23,851 nt of DNA from the NCBI GenBank assembly GCA_937898265.1, contig CALEJM010000147.1, positions 1 through 23,851 on the forward strand. Direction: 5' to 3'. Every line of letters begins with the position of its first letter. The first letter of the stretch is position 1. The notes beneath the pieces were generated by a model. It was not told where the DNA came from, ran no database searches, and worked only from the letters and a program-made list of their open reading frames with translations. Shown piece by piece: positions 1 to 6,906 of the stretch. Made by a program: the position numbers and the translations under genes. The stretch is from an uncultured Porphyromonadaceae bacterium. GTDB lineage: Bacteria > Bacteroidota > Bacteroidia > Bacteroidales > Paludibacteraceae.

Positions 1-540
1 CGCAGCGGTCTGCTTACCGCCCCGCTCCGTGCCCGCTTTGGCATCAAGTCCCATTTTGAATACTACGACACATCCATTATCGCCGGCATCATCGAGCGCA
101 GTGCAGCCCTCTTGGGAGTGCCCTGTATGCCGGAAGCAGCTGCCGAGATAGCCCTCCGCAGTCGTGGCACGCCGCGTATTGCCAACGCATTGCTCCGTCG
201 TGTGCGCGACTTTGCCGAAGTGAAAGGCAACGGCACCATCGACGTGGAGATTGCCCGTTATGCTCTAGAGGCACTGAATATTGACAAATACGGTCTCGAC
301 GAGATCGACAATAAGATACTCACCACAATTATCGACAAATTCAACGGTGGACCAGTCGGACTCTCAACGATAGCAACCGCTATGGGCGAGGACACCGGCA
401 CCATCGAAGAAGTCTATGAACCATTCCTCATCAAAGAGGGCTTCTTGAAACGCACGCCACGTGGTCGCGAAGTCACCATGCTTGCCTTCAAGCATCTGGG
501 ACGCAACTGTCCGGGCGTTCAGGGTTCGTTGTTTGATTAA
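1..540 (+). CDS. ruvB: Holliday junction branch migration ATPase RuvB, C-terminal part (5' end outside window)
   Basis: The frame is open from base 1 and ends at a TAA at 538-540, giving about 179 residues, or roughly the last half of a RuvB of usual length (about 340). It opens with the sensor-2/arginine-finger region RSGLLTAPLRARFG, followed by the small AAA+ lid (IALRSRGTPRIANALLRRVRDFA) and the winged-helix DNA-binding domain ending in RTPRGREVTMLAFKHLG. RuvB is the hexameric motor that drives branch migration of Holliday junctions with RuvA and RuvC in recombinational repair. The Walker A and B motifs lie upstream of the window. The flippase gene follows after 24 bp on the same strand with no promoter or terminator visible between, so co-transcription is likely. 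Confidence 0.96.
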   Translation, partial: RSGLLTAPLRARFGIKSHFEYYDTSIIAGIIERSAALLGVPCMPEAAAEIALRSRGTPRIANALLRRVRDFAEVKGNGTIDVEIARYALEALNIDKYGLDEIDNKILTTIIDKFNGGPVGLSTIATAMGEDTGTIEEVYEPFLIKEGFLKRTPRGREVTMLAFKHLGRNCPGVQGSLFD

Positions 541-564
541 CTCCAAAAACACTGAAAAAGTAAA

Positions 565-2067
565 ATGGCAGAACTGAAGAGTCTGGCAAAAGACACAGTA
601 ATCTATGGTGCAAGCACCATCATCGGCAAGTTCCTCAACTGGCTGATGGTGCCTGTCTATACCCGTGTGTTGCCATGTCCGGCCGACTACGGCATCATCA
701 CTCACCTCTATGCGTGGTCAGCGTTGCTCATCGCCATCCTCACCTACGGCATGGAGACTGGATTCTTCCGCTACGTTGCCAAAGAGGAGACCGAAGAGGG
801 CGTCCACAAAGTCTACTCCACCACGCTGACATCGCTCCTCTTCACCTCGCTGCTGTTCTTTGCCCTCTGCATCATCTTCCGTGTTCCCGTAGCCACAGCA
901 TTGGGTTACGCCGACCACCCCGAATATACCGCCATGCTGTTTGCCACCGTGGCGATGGATGCCTTCTGTTCCATCCCGTTCAGCTACCTCCGCTATGTGC
1001 GCCGTCCGTTGCTGTTTGCTGGACTTAAGCTGCTGATGATTGGTGTCAACGTGCTGATGAACATCTTCTTCCTGATTATCTGTCCACGCATCCACGCCAA
1101 CAATCCAGACCTCATCAGTTGGTTCTATGCTCCGGGCTACGGAGTTGGCTATATCCTCATTGCCAACGTCTTCTCAACGGCAGTAGGCACCCTCTTCCTC
1201 TTACGCTATATCATAGGCATCAAGTGGAACTTCTCGTGGAGTCTGCTCAAAGAGATGCTCAACTACTCGTGGCCGCTGCTGCTGCTCAGCGTGGTGGGCA
1301 TAGCCAATCAGAGCATCGACAAAATCCTCTTCCCGACGCTGACCAACCACTCGCGGCAAGGCATGGACGACCTCGGCATCTACGGTGCTTGCTTCAAGAT
1401 TGCCATGGTGATGATGATGTTCACCTACGCGTTCAAGTTTGCCTACGAGCCGTTCGTCTTCGGCAAGAGCAAAGACCGCGACAGCAAGGAGACCTACGCC
1501 ATGGCTATGAAATACTACGTCATCACCTCGTGGCTCATCTTCTTGGGCATGATGGCGAATATCGACCTCCTCGGTCTGCTCATCGACGAGACCTACCGCG
1601 TGGGTCTTCGCATCATCCCTATCGTCTTGATAACCTATCTTTTCCAAGGTGTGTTCTATAACCTCTCGTTGTGGTACAAACTCACCGACAAGACCATCTA
1701 CGGCGCCATCTTCTCGCTGTTGGGACTGGTGCTGACCGTAGTAATCGACGTGATTTTCGTGCCCCGTTTCTCCTATATGGCTGCCGTCTGGGCCACCTTC
1801 GCCTCGTTCTTCGTCATCATGGTGCTGAGTTATGCAATAGGCAAAAAATACTATCCTGTGCCCTACGACCTCAAGTCCATCGGTCTCTACTCCCTCATCA
1901 CACTGGCGTTGTTTGTGCCTATGCAGCTCATTCATACGAGTCATCTGGGTCTCGACCTCTTGTTGAAGAACCTCTTGCTTATCCCGCTTTGTGTCTACAT
2001 CGTTAAACGCGACTTTCCGTTGAACGCCTTGCCTTTGGTGGGTAAGTATTTCCAGAAAAAATCGTAG
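565..2067 (+). CDS. Polysaccharide/lipid-linked oligosaccharide flippase (Wzx/MATE-like)
   Basis: This is a 500-residue inner-membrane protein with about 12-14 hydrophobic segments spread over its whole length and basic cytoplasmic loops, as in the polysaccharide biosynthesis (RfbX/Wzx) branch of the MOP exporter superfamily. The N-terminus (KDTVIYGASTIIGKFLNWLM, then a PVYTR motif) is characteristic of this family. Members flip undecaprenyl-linked glycans across the inner membrane. The substrate cannot be read from sequence, and no glycosyltransferases lie nearby in the window. It follows ruvB by 24 bp, an adjacency I recall from other Bacteroidales. A strong terminator follows at 2125-2155. 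Confidence 0.9.
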   Translation: MAELKSLAKDTVIYGASTIIGKFLNWLMVPVYTRVLPCPADYGIITHLYAWSALLIAILTYGMETGFFRYVAKEETEEGVHKVYSTTLTSLLFTSLLFFALCIIFRVPVATALGYADHPEYTAMLFATVAMDAFCSIPFSYLRYVRRPLLFAGLKLLMIGVNVLMNIFFLIICPRIHANNPDLISWFYAPGYGVGYILIANVFSTAVGTLFLLRYIIGIKWNFSWSLLKEMLNYSWPLLLLSVVGIANQSIDKILFPTLTNHSRQGMDDLGIYGACFKIAMVMMMFTYAFKFAYEPFVFGKSKDRDSKETYAMAMKYYVITSWLIFLGMMANIDLLGLLIDETYRVGLRIIPIVLITYLFQGVFYNLSLWYKLTDKTIYGAIFSLLGLVLTVVIDVIFVPRFSYMAAVWATFASFFVIMVLSYAIGKKYYPVPYDLKSIGLYSLITLALFVPMQLIHTSHLGLDLLLKNLLLIPLCVYIVKRDFPLNALPLVGKYFQKKS

Positions 2068-2124
2068 ACCACCGCACCTCGACTTCCTCCAATCGATACA
2101 ATATAAAATAATAATACTCAAAAA

Positions 2125-2155
2125 GGTAGAGAACTATCTCTACCTTAATTTTTTG
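2125..2155 (+). terminator. Intrinsic terminator of the ruvB-flippase unit
   Basis: A perfect 8-bp stem (GGTAGAGA at 2125-2132, TCTCTACC at 2137-2144) with the 4-nt loop ACTA is followed by TTAATTTTTTG. The T tract ends only a few bases before the -7 box of the next gene. Confidence 0.85.
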
Positions 2156-2158
2156 TTG

Positions 2159-2166
2159 TATCTTTG
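2159..2166 (+). promoter_or_regulatory. Bacteroidetes -7 promoter box (TATCTTTG) for the 2226 gene
   Basis: TATCTTTG matches the Bacteroidetes sigma-ABfr -7 consensus TAnnTTTG and lies about 60 bp before the start codon at 2226. No TTG is present exactly 20 bp upstream, so the -33 element is weak or absent. Confidence 0.7.
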
Positions 2167-2225
2167 CACCCTTGAAAATTAAGGTTAAAGACTAATATAA
2201 ATAGTAATCATACAAATCAATTACA

Positions 2226-4922
2226 ATGAAGAAAATTACTCTCTTGCTCGTTGCATTGATTTCTGCCGTGGCTCTTGTGGCTATGGTCAATCGCAGCGAC
2301 AAAAACAAGGTGATGATGACCGACACATCATTGCTTAGTGAAAACTTCAGCGGTTTGACATCTGGCAACATGACTGCTACTGGCAACAGCGGTAGTCAAG
2401 CTACTTTGACTATGATTCCAACCGCTTCAAGCATGGCTGCTGTCTATCAAGCTGGCGGAACCGCCAAACTTGGCACCAGCAGTGCTTCAGGCAACATCGT
2501 GTTCAACGCTGTTGACGCTTCTGCCTACGACTCTGTTCGCATTGAGTTTGATGCCAAAGCTTGGGCCAACAAGACTGGTCAAATCAACGTGACCTATGGC
2601 ACAAACACCCAGTCTGTCTCTTTGGCTCAATCAGGCACAATGCCATTCTATCTCCAAGACTTCGAGCACTTCAGCGTAACATTTGCTGCTGAGGCTGCTT
2701 CAACAGGCTTCACCATTGCTACCGACCGCCCTGTTGTTCTTGGCGACTTCCGTGCATTGCTCGACAATGTTGAGATGTTCGGTGTTTCTGCTGGTGGCAC
2801 TACCGTCACCATTGCCGACCCAGTGTTCACTCCTGCTCCTGGAGCCTACAACGACTCTGTTGTCGTAACCATCTCTTGTGCTACTCCTGGTGCTGAAATC
2901 ATGTATGCTGTTGCAACAGCAGGTGCTTCCGACGACGACCTCGACGGTGGCATGGGCATCCCAACACCAATGCCATACACTGGTCCTATCACCCTCACTC
3001 AGTCTGCCACCATCACTGCTTTGGCTTTCATCGAGGACACCGTCAACATGGACCTCTTCATCAGCCAAGAAGTAACTGGTACCTACACCATCACTTCTAC
3101 AACTCCTGAGGTTATCACTGTAGACGATCCTGTCTTCACTCCAGCTGCTGGCACCTACAACGATTCTGTTGTCGTAACCATCACCTGCGCTACTCCAGAC
3201 GCAATGATTGTTTACAACCTGACCGACCCAGCCGACACCCTCGGCATCCCAACCTTTGCTCCACCTTCATACGGTCCAAGCCCAGTGGTGTTGACCGTTC
3301 GCTCAACCACCCTCATCACAGCTCAAGCAATGGTGATGGGCGACGATGACGACTACATGAGCAACGAGGTAAGCGCTCTCTACACCATCGTTCCAACCAC
3401 TCCTGCAGAGCCAGAGTATATCATCACATTGCCTTATACTCAAGACTTCGCAGCTGCCGCTCTCGGCACCTTGGTAAGCACCTCAAGCAGTGGCGACGTT
3501 GTCAACGACTCAGTCCTCAACCTCCTCGTCGGCATCGACTCAGTAGCTAAGTGCTATCAGGCTGGCGGCATGGTTCGTCTCGGCTCAGGCAGCGGCTCTG
3601 GTATGGTCATGACCAACACCATCGATGCTGGTACTGCAACTCAAATCGAGGTTGGCTTCGATGCTCTTGGCTGGCCTAACAAAAACGTACGCGTGGCTTT
3701 GGCCTACGGCGCACAAAACGATACCGTTGCCCTCAACGTCAACACCAACACTTGGCCTTTGAATGCCTCACTCGCTCAGCACTACACCGCAGTGTTCAAT
3801 GCAGAAGCCAACGCAACACTCACCATCACTGGTATCAACGGCCTCACCAACGGCGACCGTCGTATGTTCCTCGACAACCTCACCATCGCTGAGTATGTTG
3901 AAGATACAACCCAAATCGTTGTCGACGCTCCTGTCTTCACCCCAGCTGCCGGCACCTATATGGATTCTGTTGTAGTAACCCTCGCAGCCGACTCAACAGC
4001 TGCTATCTACTACACCCTCGACGGCACCGACCCAACCGATTCTTCTACCCTCTACACCGGCGCATTCACCCTCACCGCAACCACCACCGTTAAGGCAGTG
4101 GCAATGATTGATGGTGTTTACAGCACTGTAGCCACCGCTACCTACACCTTCCCAGAGGCTGTTGCCGACATCGCTGCATTCATCGCTGCAGGCCAAGGCA
4201 CACACGTCATCTCTGGCGACGTAGTAGCTGTTTACCAACAGGGTCAGAACCTCTACATCCAAGACGCAAGCGCTTCTATCCTTGTTTACGGCAACGCTGG
4301 CAAAACCTATGCTAACGGCGACGTAATCACTGGTATGGTTGGTACCTACGGCACCTACAACGGCGCAACTCAAATCGTTCCAGTAAGCATGCCAGAAGGC
4401 GTAGCAGGCACACCTGTTCAACCTGTTGACATGAACCTCAGCGATATCACCACCGACGACGTTCACCGCTTCGTGCGCATCAGCGGCGTAACCTTCACCG
4501 CCGAGGCTACCTACAACACCAGCTCTCGCACCAACGGCACCGTGACCGACGGCTCAGTCAATGTTGTTGTTCGCAACAACTTCCTCTGCATCGACGGCAC
4601 ATTCGGCGGCGACGACGACATGAACGCTTACGACATCGTTTGCTTCGTGGCTGTTTACCAAAACAACGTACAACTCTATCCTATCTCAATCGACGCTCAG
4701 ACTGGTGTCAAGAACGAGGTTGAATTGGCTGACGTCTATGTCAACAACGGCGTAATCTACGTTCCAACCACTGTTGGTGAGCACGTAACCGTCTTCTCTG
4801 CAACCGGCGCAGTGCTCTACGACGTAGTAGCCAACGACAACATGACCGTTATCAGCAACATGCCTGCTAACCAAATGCTCGTCGTAAAAGTCGGCAACCA
4901 CGCCGTAAAAGTTGTGAAGTAA
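2226..4922 (+). CDS. Large secreted multidomain protein with chitobiase-like repeats and a putative T9SS C-terminal domain
   Basis: 898 residues, start fixed by the signal peptide MKKITLLLVALISAVALV. About residues 35-187 and 397-560 are two copies of one beta-rich domain (shared landmarks YQAGG..LG, FDA.gWpNK, a terminal LDN). Three chitobiase/hexosaminidase C-terminal-type repeats (VFTPAAGTYNDSVVVT pattern) begin near 192, 294 and 563. About 642-825 resembles the OB-fold module of secreted Bacteroidetes proteins (ISGDVVAVYQQGQNLYIQDA). The last ~70 residues (VNNGVIYVPTTVGEHVTVFS ending in HAVKVVK) look like a type A T9SS sorting domain. A role in surface binding or adhesion is plausible, but no catalytic domain was recognised. 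It has its own promoter and terminator. The repeats are rich in Thr, Ala and Val. Confidence 0.85.
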   Translation: MKKITLLLVALISAVALVAMVNRSDKNKVMMTDTSLLSENFSGLTSGNMTATGNSGSQATLTMIPTASSMAAVYQAGGTAKLGTSSASGNIVFNAVDASAYDSVRIEFDAKAWANKTGQINVTYGTNTQSVSLAQSGTMPFYLQDFEHFSVTFAAEAASTGFTIATDRPVVLGDFRALLDNVEMFGVSAGGTTVTIADPVFTPAPGAYNDSVVVTISCATPGAEIMYAVATAGASDDDLDGGMGIPTPMPYTGPITLTQSATITALAFIEDTVNMDLFISQEVTGTYTITSTTPEVITVDDPVFTPAAGTYNDSVVVTITCATPDAMIVYNLTDPADTLGIPTFAPPSYGPSPVVLTVRSTTLITAQAMVMGDDDDYMSNEVSALYTIVPTTPAEPEYIITLPYTQDFAAAALGTLVSTSSSGDVVNDSVLNLLVGIDSVAKCYQAGGMVRLGSGSGSGMVMTNTIDAGTATQIEVGFDALGWPNKNVRVALAYGAQNDTVALNVNTNTWPLNASLAQHYTAVFNAEANATLTITGINGLTNGDRRMFLDNLTIAEYVEDTTQIVVDAPVFTPAAGTYMDSVVVTLAADSTAAIYYTLDGTDPTDSSTLYTGAFTLTATTTVKAVAMIDGVYSTVATATYTFPEAVADIAAFIAAGQGTHVISGDVVAVYQQGQNLYIQDASASILVYGNAGKTYANGDVITGMVGTYGTYNGATQIVPVSMPEGVAGTPVQPVDMNLSDITTDDVHRFVRISGVTFTAEATYNTSSRTNGTVTDGSVNVVVRNNFLCIDGTFGGDDDMNAYDIVCFVAVYQNNVQLYPISIDAQTGVKNEVELADVYVNNGVIYVPTTVGEHVTVFSATGAVLYDVVANDNMTVISNMPANQMLVVKVGNHAVKVVK

Positions 4923-4955
4923 TCTCCTCGTAAGTTACACACAATAACATAACAG

Positions 4956-4995
4956 CAAGTCCCATGCTACTTCTTAGCGTGGGACTTGTTCTTTT
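4956..4995 (+). terminator. Strong intrinsic terminator after the 2226 gene
   Basis: A 14-nt arm at 4956-4969 (CAAGTCCCATGCTA) pairs with 4975-4988 (TAGCGTGGGACTTG) with one mismatch around a short loop, followed by TTCTTTTT. The last three bases of the 3' arm (TTG, 4986-4988) also serve as a well-placed -33 box for the following gene. Confidence 0.88.
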
Positions 4996-5016
4996 TGGAG
5001 GAAAGATGTACCTTTG
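4986..5016 (+). promoter_or_regulatory. Bacteroidetes promoter (TTG-N20-TACCTTTG) for the 5040 gene
   Basis: A TTG at 4986-4988 is separated by 20 bp from TACCTTTG at 5009-5016, matching the Bacteroidetes -33/-7 arrangement. Transcription would start around 5021-5025, a short leader before the ATG at 5040. This placement argues against the upstream in-frame ATG at 4986, which overlaps the terminator. Confidence 0.75.
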
Positions 5017-5039
5017 TGGTGATTTTTCAGACGCAACCG

Positions 5040-5918
5040 ATGAGACGTTTTAAAATACTGACTTTGCTGATATTGCTGACGGTGGCAACCTTGTCGTCGT
5101 TGGCCCAGACGTCGTTGGAATACGATGGTCAGACGTCGCTCAAACTCTTCAACCAGAGTCAACCCAAGCAAACCGTCTCCTATCAGAAGGTCGACACACT
5201 CTCCATCTGTGCGTCGCAGGTGCCGCTCCGTTGGCACAACCAAAACTACTACCATACAGGTCGCTACAGTTGGCTCTCCACCAACGGCGACAGCGTGGCT
5301 ACACTCATCCTGACGGTCAACAAACCGTACGAGAAACATCTCTCTCGCACCATCTGTGGCTCGCTTACCCAAATGGGTTTCGATCGTCCTGCCATGATGT
5401 TGAAAGATGGCTCGTTCGCTTTTTCCGACACCCTCGAGGCACGCAACGGTTGCGATAGTATCATCGTACTCCATCTCAAGATTGATTCCGTTCGCAACAC
5501 CACTGTTGAGGCTGTTGTGAAACGCGACCGCTTGCCGTATCTCTGGAATGGTCGCCGACTCAAAGAGAGTGGTACTTATACCTGGGTAGGGCGGAGCAGT
5601 TGCGGCTGCGACAGCGTGGTCACCCTCGTGCTCGACGTCGAGGAGCAGGACTACCACTACGACGAAGACGGTATGTTCAACGTCTCCCCGAGTCTCGTGG
5701 GGACTAGCGAGCAGACCAAGCTGCAACTCAACCTCCCGCCGTCGGAGCGCACCGGACTCTTGGTCGAGATCCTCAGTCAGAACGGAGCCCTCGTCAGTCA
5801 TTCGCACCCCAAGAGCTACCCCGTCTCCCTCACCGTCCCCTCTGCCAAAGGTCTCTACGTCATCCGCGTCACCACCTCCTCCGGCAAAATACTCCACGGC
5901 AAAGTCCTCGTGAAATAG
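5040..5918 (+). CDS. Secreted protein with GCDSVVTL-type repeats and a T9SS-like C-terminal domain
   Basis: 292 residues from the ATG at 5040, chosen because it directly begins a signal peptide (MRRFKILTLLILLTVATLSS, then LAQ). The middle carries three copies of a short beta unit common in T9SS cargo of Bacteroidetes: GRYSW..NGDSVATLIL, GSFAF..NGCDSIIVLHL and GTYTW..GCDSVVTLVL. The last ~65 residues (LLVEILSQNGALV, then GLYVIRVTTSSGK, ending VLVK) match the pattern of a type A sorting domain. It is probably exported and attached to the cell surface. No enzymatic domain was seen. It follows another T9SS-type cargo gene but has its own promoter. No clear terminator follows. Confidence 0.8.
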   Translation: MRRFKILTLLILLTVATLSSLAQTSLEYDGQTSLKLFNQSQPKQTVSYQKVDTLSICASQVPLRWHNQNYYHTGRYSWLSTNGDSVATLILTVNKPYEKHLSRTICGSLTQMGFDRPAMMLKDGSFAFSDTLEARNGCDSIIVLHLKIDSVRNTTVEAVVKRDRLPYLWNGRRLKESGTYTWVGRSSCGCDSVVTLVLDVEEQDYHYDEDGMFNVSPSLVGTSEQTKLQLNLPPSERTGLLVEILSQNGALVSHSHPKSYPVSLTVPSAKGLYVIRVTTSSGKILHGKVLVK

Positions 5919-6090
5919 TGCGTGGTCGCACCAACCGTAATACGAACGCTAACGTTAACCTTAACCTTATCTCCGTTTTCGTTCTCGTTTTCGTTCTCGT
6001 TCTCGATGATTCCTCCTTATCGCCTTATCGCCTAACTTCCTCATCGCCTCAAAATCACTTCTATTGCAAAGTTGCAGCCGTTTAGAATTA
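5919..6090. repeat. Gene-free stretch with simple hexamer repeats
   Basis: Five tandem hexamers CGTTTT/CGTTCT fill 5974-6003, directly after a short TTAACC doublet near 5955-5966. An octamer CCTTATCG is then repeated twice near 6014-6029, with a third degenerate copy (CCTCATCG) near 6039-6046. No coding potential or promoter was recognised. The pattern is a short microsatellite-like tract downstream of the 5040 gene. Confidence 0.6.
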
Positions 6091-6430
6091 TTTGCATCGT
6101 TAAAAATGCAAAACGACATTTAATAAGTTCTGACTGTTTCGCAATTCCTGCGATTTGCAATTTTCTTGAACTAATTGAAACGTTAAAATTGCAAAACTGC
6201 ATTTAATAAAACCAAACAGTTTCGAGTTTCCTGTGTTTTGCAGGAACTTCGTACCAAACTTTTCGGACTTCCTGCAATTTGCAATTTTCTCAAACCAAAC
6301 GAAACGTTAAAATTGCAAAACTGCATTTAATAAAACTCAACAGTTTCGAGTTTACTGCAATTTGCAACAACTTCGTTCCAAACTTTTCGAAGTTACAACT
6401 TTTTGCAAGAACAGCATTTCACTCTTTCCC
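6091..6430. repeat. Direct repeat of about 124 bp with embedded hairpins (two good copies plus a degenerate one)
   Basis: The segment starting GAAACGTTAAAATTGCAAAA at 6177 recurs at 6301, exactly 124 bp later, with high identity over roughly 110 bp. A shorter, diverged copy precedes it, with CGTTAAAA at 6098. Each junction carries a perfect 11-bp inverted repeat, TTTGCAATTTT and AAAATTGCAAA, separated by exactly 20 nt: 6154-6164/6185-6195 and 6278-6288/6309-6319. The short ORFs here are compositional. There is no spacer diversity as in CRISPR and no transposase. Confidence 0.75.
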
Positions 6431-6581
6431 ATACTTCCAGACTTTTTCTGCAACAGCATCTCAGTCTTCCCAAACCTATAGCAGACTGCAGTAACAATAC
6501 TTCTCTCTGTTTTTACCTTGGTCATGATGAATCAAGGAATAAAAAGTTTTGGCTCCCGCTTATATTATCGTTAAAAACATG
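6431..6581. other. Gene-free stretch upstream of the structured RNA
   Basis: This stretch is AT-rich, has no credible ORF, and contains no feature I could recognise apart from the promoter at its right edge. Confidence 0.5.
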
Positions 6582-6589
6582 TATCTTTG
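6582..6589 (+). promoter_or_regulatory. Bacteroidetes -7 promoter box (TATCTTTG) driving the structured RNA
   Basis: TATCTTTG fits TAnnTTTG and is followed by GCCCCC. The predicted transcript start is near 6594-6598, immediately before the first hairpin of the RNA. No TTG lies at 20 bp spacing, so the -33 element is weak. Confidence 0.7.
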
Positions 6590-6594
6590 CCCCC

Positions 6595-6857
6595 GAAATA
6601 CAAAAGCGTCATTCAACGCTTGTTCTTGGCTAATTGAAATTACCACTTTCTATAAAGCTACCAAGACAAGACGATGTTATGATGTTCACGGACGTGCTTA
6701 TGTCTGTTCCGTGGGTGTGCCATAGGTATATATCAATGGCACATTTCCGCGGTGTACATATATCCGTTAGCGTGGATGTCCTATCGTTTATCTGTAGCTT
6801 AAGGTTGTGGTAAACCTCAATTAGCAGACAAACGAAATGGGCATCCACGCTTTTTTT
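6595..6857 (+). ncRNA. Structured non-coding RNA or 5' leader of unknown family, with terminator
   Basis: About 263 nt with no ORF on the + strand but dense pairing. H1: AAGCGT 6604-6609 with ACGCTT 6616-6621. H2: CTTGTTCTTGG 6619-6629 with CCAAGACAAG 6661-6670 (one bulge; competes with H1). H3: CACGGA 6687-6692 with TCCGTG 6708-6713. H4: TGTGCCAT 6716-6723 with ATGGCACA 6736-6743, a perfect 8 bp. Its loop GGTATATAT can pair with ATATATCC at 6758-6765, suggesting a pseudoknot. H5: GCGTGGATG 6770-6778 with CATCCACGC 6842-6850, enclosing TCGTTTATCTG/CAGACAAACGA (6784-6794/6825-6835) and AGGTT/AACCT (6802-6806/6813-6817), followed by TTTTTTT. A -7 box precedes it. It does not show tmRNA, RNase P or SRP hallmarks. 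It may be a free sRNA or a transcription-attenuating leader of the gene at 6907. Confidence 0.62.
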
Positions 6858-6906
6858 GTGTAAACTATTCTCTTTGGGTGCGGGAGAGGAACTTTCAAAA
6901 AAAAGA

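Noticed and set aside
1201..2121. Long minus-strand ORF (306 codons) opposite the flippase gene
   Set aside because: Its product is rich in His, Gln, Glu and Asp with no domain pattern. It is the antisense shadow of the flippase.
4974..5897. Minus-strand ORF of 307 codons opposite the 5040 gene
   Set aside because: It has no signal or domain, while the plus strand has a promoter, signal peptide and T9SS-like tail.
5955..5966. Telomere-like TTAACC repeat
   Set aside because: Only two short units are present, in a circular-chromosome type of context; it is chance low complexity.
6091..6430. CRISPR-like spaced repeats
   Set aside because: There are only two good copies, the period is 124 bp, the units are similar along nearly their whole length, and no unique spacers or cas genes are present.
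6595..6857. tmRNA or RNase P RNA
   Set aside because: No tRNA-like ends, peptide-tag frame or conserved RNase P core motif was found, and the length is too short for either.
6856..6906. Earlier in-frame start of the protease gene at 6856
   Set aside because: It begins at the end of the terminator T tract and would place charged residues before the lipoprotein signal peptide. The ATG at 6907 gives a perfect lipobox distance.
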